From: Pseudomonadota bacterium
GTDB taxonomy: Bacteria; Pseudomonadota; Gammaproteobacteria; Steroidobacterales; Steroidobacteraceae
NCBI GenBank assembly: GCA_021792815.1
Contig: JAJYTX010000111.1
Location: 1 to 7,529 of the forward strand
Direction of reading: 5' to 3'
Length of the DNA: 7,529 bases
Every line of letters begins with the position of its first letter. Positions within the stretch are counted from its first letter, which is position 1. The notes under the pieces are model-generated. The model worked only from the letters and a program-made list of their open reading frames with translations. It was not told the DNA's origin and made no database searches. The translations under genes and the position numbers were made by a program. This document shows, piece after piece, positions 5,837-7,529 of the stretch.

Positions 5837-7035
5837 GCGCGGGCACCTTCGATGGCCACGATGGCGTCGGCTACGTGCGTGACATTCGAGCAGGTCAGTC
5901 CCGCCAGGTTGATCCGGCCGGAGGAGCTGATGTGGACGCTGTGCCGGGTGCGAAGTCGAGCGACCTCCGCCGCGGTCAGCTCCAGGGACGTGAACATTCC
6001 CCGCTGCGTCACCAGAAAGTCGTAGCTTCGCGCGGTGCGTCCATGCAGCCGGCTGGCCAGCAGGTTGCGCATCTGACGAATGCGCTCGCTCATGATCGAT
6101 AGCTCGCCTTCCCAGCGTGAGCGGAGCGAGGCGCTCGTCAGGATGTGGGCGACGACCGCCGCACCATGATCGGGCGGCATCGAGTAGTTGGTGCGGATCG
6201 TGCGCAGCAGGTGCGCGCGCACCAGATCGCCGTCGCTGCCGGGCGCGGATATCAAAGTCAGCGCGCCGACACGGTCACGATAGAGGGCGAAATTCTTCGA
6301 ATACGAGCTGGCGATGAGCACTTCAGGCAGATCGCGCGAGAGCTTGCGGACAGAGTACGCGTCGGCGTCGAGTCCGGCACCGAAGCCCTGATAGGCGAGG
6401 TCGACAAGGGGCGTGAGGGAGGCGCGCGCAAGCGTCTCCGTGAGCGTATCCCACTGCTCAGTGGTCAAGTCGGCGCCGGTGGGATTGTGGCAGCAGCCGT
6501 GAACGATGACCACGTCGCCGGCCGTGGCCCGCGACAGAGCCGCGATCGTCTTCTCGAAGAGCACTTGCGCGCCGGCCGAGTCGTAGTAGGGATAGTGCGC
6601 GAGTTTCAGGCCCGCAGCGCCGAAAATGGCCGGATGATTGGCCCAGGTCGGCTCGGGCAGCCACACGGTCGCGCCGGGATGAAGTGCGCGGATGAAGTCG
6701 GCGGCAACGCGCAAAGCCCCCGTGCCGCCGGGTGTCTGCACCGTGCGCACGCGGTCATCCGCGACGGCGGGATGAGACACCCCCAACAGAAGCTGCGCAG
6801 TTGCGCGGTTGAAGGCGGGATCGCCCGCCGAGGACAGGTAGGCCTTGGTGGATTGGCTCTCGAGCAGCCATTGCTCGGCGGCTTTGACGCTTGCCAGGAC
6901 AGGCGCCTCGCCGCGCTCGTTCCGGTATATGCCGATGCCGAGATCGACTTTGTGCGGCGAGGAATCCGCGGCAAAACGCTGCGCCATGCCGAGGATGGGA
7001 TCGGGCGGGATGGGCTCCAGTGCCGAGAAGAGCAT
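5833..7035 (-). CDS. Class I aspartate/aromatic amino acid aminotransferase
   Basis: PLP-dependent aminotransferase of 400 aa, the normal length for the AspC/TyrB subgroup. It transfers an amino group between an amino acid (aspartate or an aromatic one) and a 2-oxo acid. Visible active-site elements are GGTGALR (103-109, phosphate binding), W131 in PEPTWANHP, N184 in CHNPTG, D212 and Y215 in VDLAYQGFG, the PLP Schiff-base lysine K247 in SYSKNF, R255, and R374 in GRINLAG, equivalent to the AspC arginine that binds the substrate alpha-carboxylate. Being first in a two-gene operon with an aromatic hydroxylase favours an aromatic substrate, such as tyrosine, phenylalanine or a modified relative. 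Aspartate cannot be excluded. The ATG at 7035 has only a weak Shine-Dalgarno (AGG about 11 bases upstream). It is divergent from the LigB-type gene. Confidence 0.93.
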   Translation of the reverse strand: MLFSALEPIPPDPILGMAQRFAADSSPHKVDLGIGIYRNERGEAPVLASVKAAEQWLLESQSTKAYLSSAGDPAFNRATAQLLLGVSHPAVADDRVRTVQTPGGTGALRVAADFIRALHPGATVWLPEPTWANHPAIFGAAGLKLAHYPYYDSAGAQVLFEKTIAALSRATAGDVVIVHGCCHNPTGADLTTEQWDTLTETLARASLTPLVDLAYQGFGAGLDADAYSVRKLSRDLPEVLIASSYSKNFALYRDRVGALTLISAPGSDGDLVRAHLLRTIRTNYSMPPDHGAAVVAHILTSASLRSRWEGELSIMSERIRQMRNLLASRLHGRTARSYDFLVTQRGMFTSLELTAAEVARLRTRHSVHISSSGRINLAGLTCSNVTHVADAIVAIEGARA

Positions 7036-7168
7036 GCGGATTTGACCTGTCTGGATGGTTGCTGGACGGGTGCGCGAAGGTTATCATGTTTCGTAATATA
7101 CTTCCGCAAGCCGTAAGTCGATAGCCCCCGTCACTTCGATATATCTCACGCACATCGCCCCTTACGTC
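7036..7168. promoter_or_regulatory. Divergent intergenic region between aminotransferase and LigB-type genes
   Basis: These 133 bases must hold the promoters of both the leftward aminotransferase-hydroxylase operon and the rightward dioxygenase gene. A relatively AT-rich core (about 7081-7102) contains TATACT on the plus strand (7097-7102, 5/6 to a -10) and TATATT on the minus strand (7101-7096, 5/6). Neither has a good -35 at standard spacing, which suggests activator dependence. Also visible are GTAATATAC (7093-7101, near-palindromic) and GATATATC (7138-7145, a perfect palindrome 23 bases before the dioxygenase ATG). Either could be an operator half-site. No regulator gene or terminator is present. 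Confidence 0.5.
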
Positions 7169-7529
7169 ATGGCAAGAATCGTCCTCGGCATGTGTCTGTC
7201 GCACACACCGCAGCTGCACACGCCCGCCAGCGAGTGGGATGTGCGTGTTGCAGCTGACCGGCGCAATCGGACCCATCGCTTCCGCGGCCGGACCTATGAC
7301 TGGGACGCATTGTGCGCGCTGCGCCGCGCGGAGCGCCTCGAGGGACAGATTGGTGTCGCGCAGCGCGAGGCGCGCCTGCTGCGCTGTCATCGGTGGCTCG
7401 GGCATCTCGCGCAGGTCTATCAGCGTGTCCGCCCCGATGTGGCCGTGATCGTCGGCAACGATCAGCATGAGCTGTTCGATGACTCGGTCATGCCGGCGTT
7501 TACCGTGTTCTGGGGCGAGACAATCGCGA
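7169..7529 (+). CDS. LigB-type (class III) extradiol ring-cleavage dioxygenase, N-terminal part
   Basis: An open frame of 120 codons runs from the ATG at 7169 to the window edge without a stop; the rest of the gene is off the right side. The N-terminus, MARIVLGMCLSHTP, has the shape of LigB (protocatechuate 4,5-dioxygenase beta subunit), placing H12 at the first Fe(II)-ligand position. A second LigB-like block follows at residues 89-119: PDVAVIVGNDQHELF, then MPAFTVFWGETI. The canonical NDH of LigB is replaced by NDQHE, with H100 one position late. Residues 23-85 form an Arg-rich helical insert absent from LigB, so this is a distinct branch. Members cleave catechol-type rings next to the hydroxyls using Fe(II) and O2. 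No clear Shine-Dalgarno precedes the ATG, but no other ATG, GTG or TTG is in frame after the upstream stop at 7094-7096. Its place next to the hydroxylase operon suggests the diol as substrate. Confidence 0.85.
   Translation, partial: MARIVLGMCLSHTPQLHTPASEWDVRVAADRRNRTHRFRGRTYDWDALCALRRAERLEGQIGVAQREARLLRCHRWLGHLAQVYQRVRPDVAVIVGNDQHELFDDSVMPAFTVFWGETIA

Noticed and set aside
4259..6025. 588-aa open frame on the plus strand opposite the hydroxylase and aminotransferase
   Set aside because: Its product is Arg-rich with no recognisable motif and it crosses the boundary between two well-supported genes. Long antisense frames are common in GC-rich DNA.
6145..7116. 323-aa open frame on the plus strand opposite the aminotransferase
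   Set aside because: Same reasoning: no family features, and the minus-strand frame has a complete set of aminotransferase active-site residues.
6755..7468. 237-aa minus-strand frame spanning the second divergent promoter
   Set aside because: It overlaps both the aminotransferase start and the LigB-type N-terminus and shows no motif.
1..7529. Mobile elements, CRISPR arrays, tRNA or rRNA genes
   Set aside because: No transposase or integrase motifs, no regularly spaced repeats and no tRNA/rRNA signatures were seen on either strand by eye.

Overview
The window looks like chromosomal DNA of a high-GC gammaproteobacterium, or a near relative. The main evidence is a gammaproteobacterial-type RNase E with an intact catalytic core and a long, Arg/Pro/Ala-rich disordered tail. 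All genes share a strongly GC-rich codon style, and only two short intergenic regions are AT-rich. I cannot name a genus.

Layout: (1) 1-1821, + strand: the C-terminal part of RNase E (rne); the S1 and 5'-sensor regions lie off the left edge. (2) 1831-2328, - strand: a low-molecular-weight protein tyrosine phosphatase, convergent with rne. (3) 2329-2634: about 300 bases with no convincing gene. (4) 2635-3612, - strand: a fumarylacetoacetate hydrolase (FAH)-family enzyme. (5) 3613-3682: a compact AT-rich divergent promoter region with dyad symmetry. (6) 3683-4177, + strand: an HpaC-like flavin reductase. (7) 5836-4181, - strand: a class A FAD-dependent aromatic hydroxylase. It is translationally coupled (ATGA overlap) to (8) 7035-5833, - strand: a class I aspartate/aromatic aminotransferase. 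(9) 7036-7168: a second divergent promoter region. (10) 7169-7529, + strand: the start of a LigB-type (class III) extradiol ring-cleavage dioxygenase that runs off the right edge.

The first third is housekeeping: RNA decay plus a phosphatase that also lies near rne in Pseudomonas. From 2635 onward the window holds an aromatic catabolic cluster arranged as divergent and convergent units. Its enzymes can be read as one chain: transamination of an aromatic amino acid (or similar amine) to an oxo-acid, ring hydroxylation, extradiol cleavage, then C-C hydrolysis or hydration of the cleavage product by the FAH-fold enzyme. The class set (HpaC-like reductase, FAH fold, LigB fold) resembles the 4-hydroxyphenylacetate/homoprotocatechuate meta-cleavage pathway, but with a single-component hydroxylase and an aminotransferase. 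The actual substrate cannot be read from the sequence. No regulator, transporter, mobile element, tRNA, rRNA or CRISPR array is visible. The most interesting targets are the LigB-type gene with its variant second motif and the unassigned pathway as a whole.
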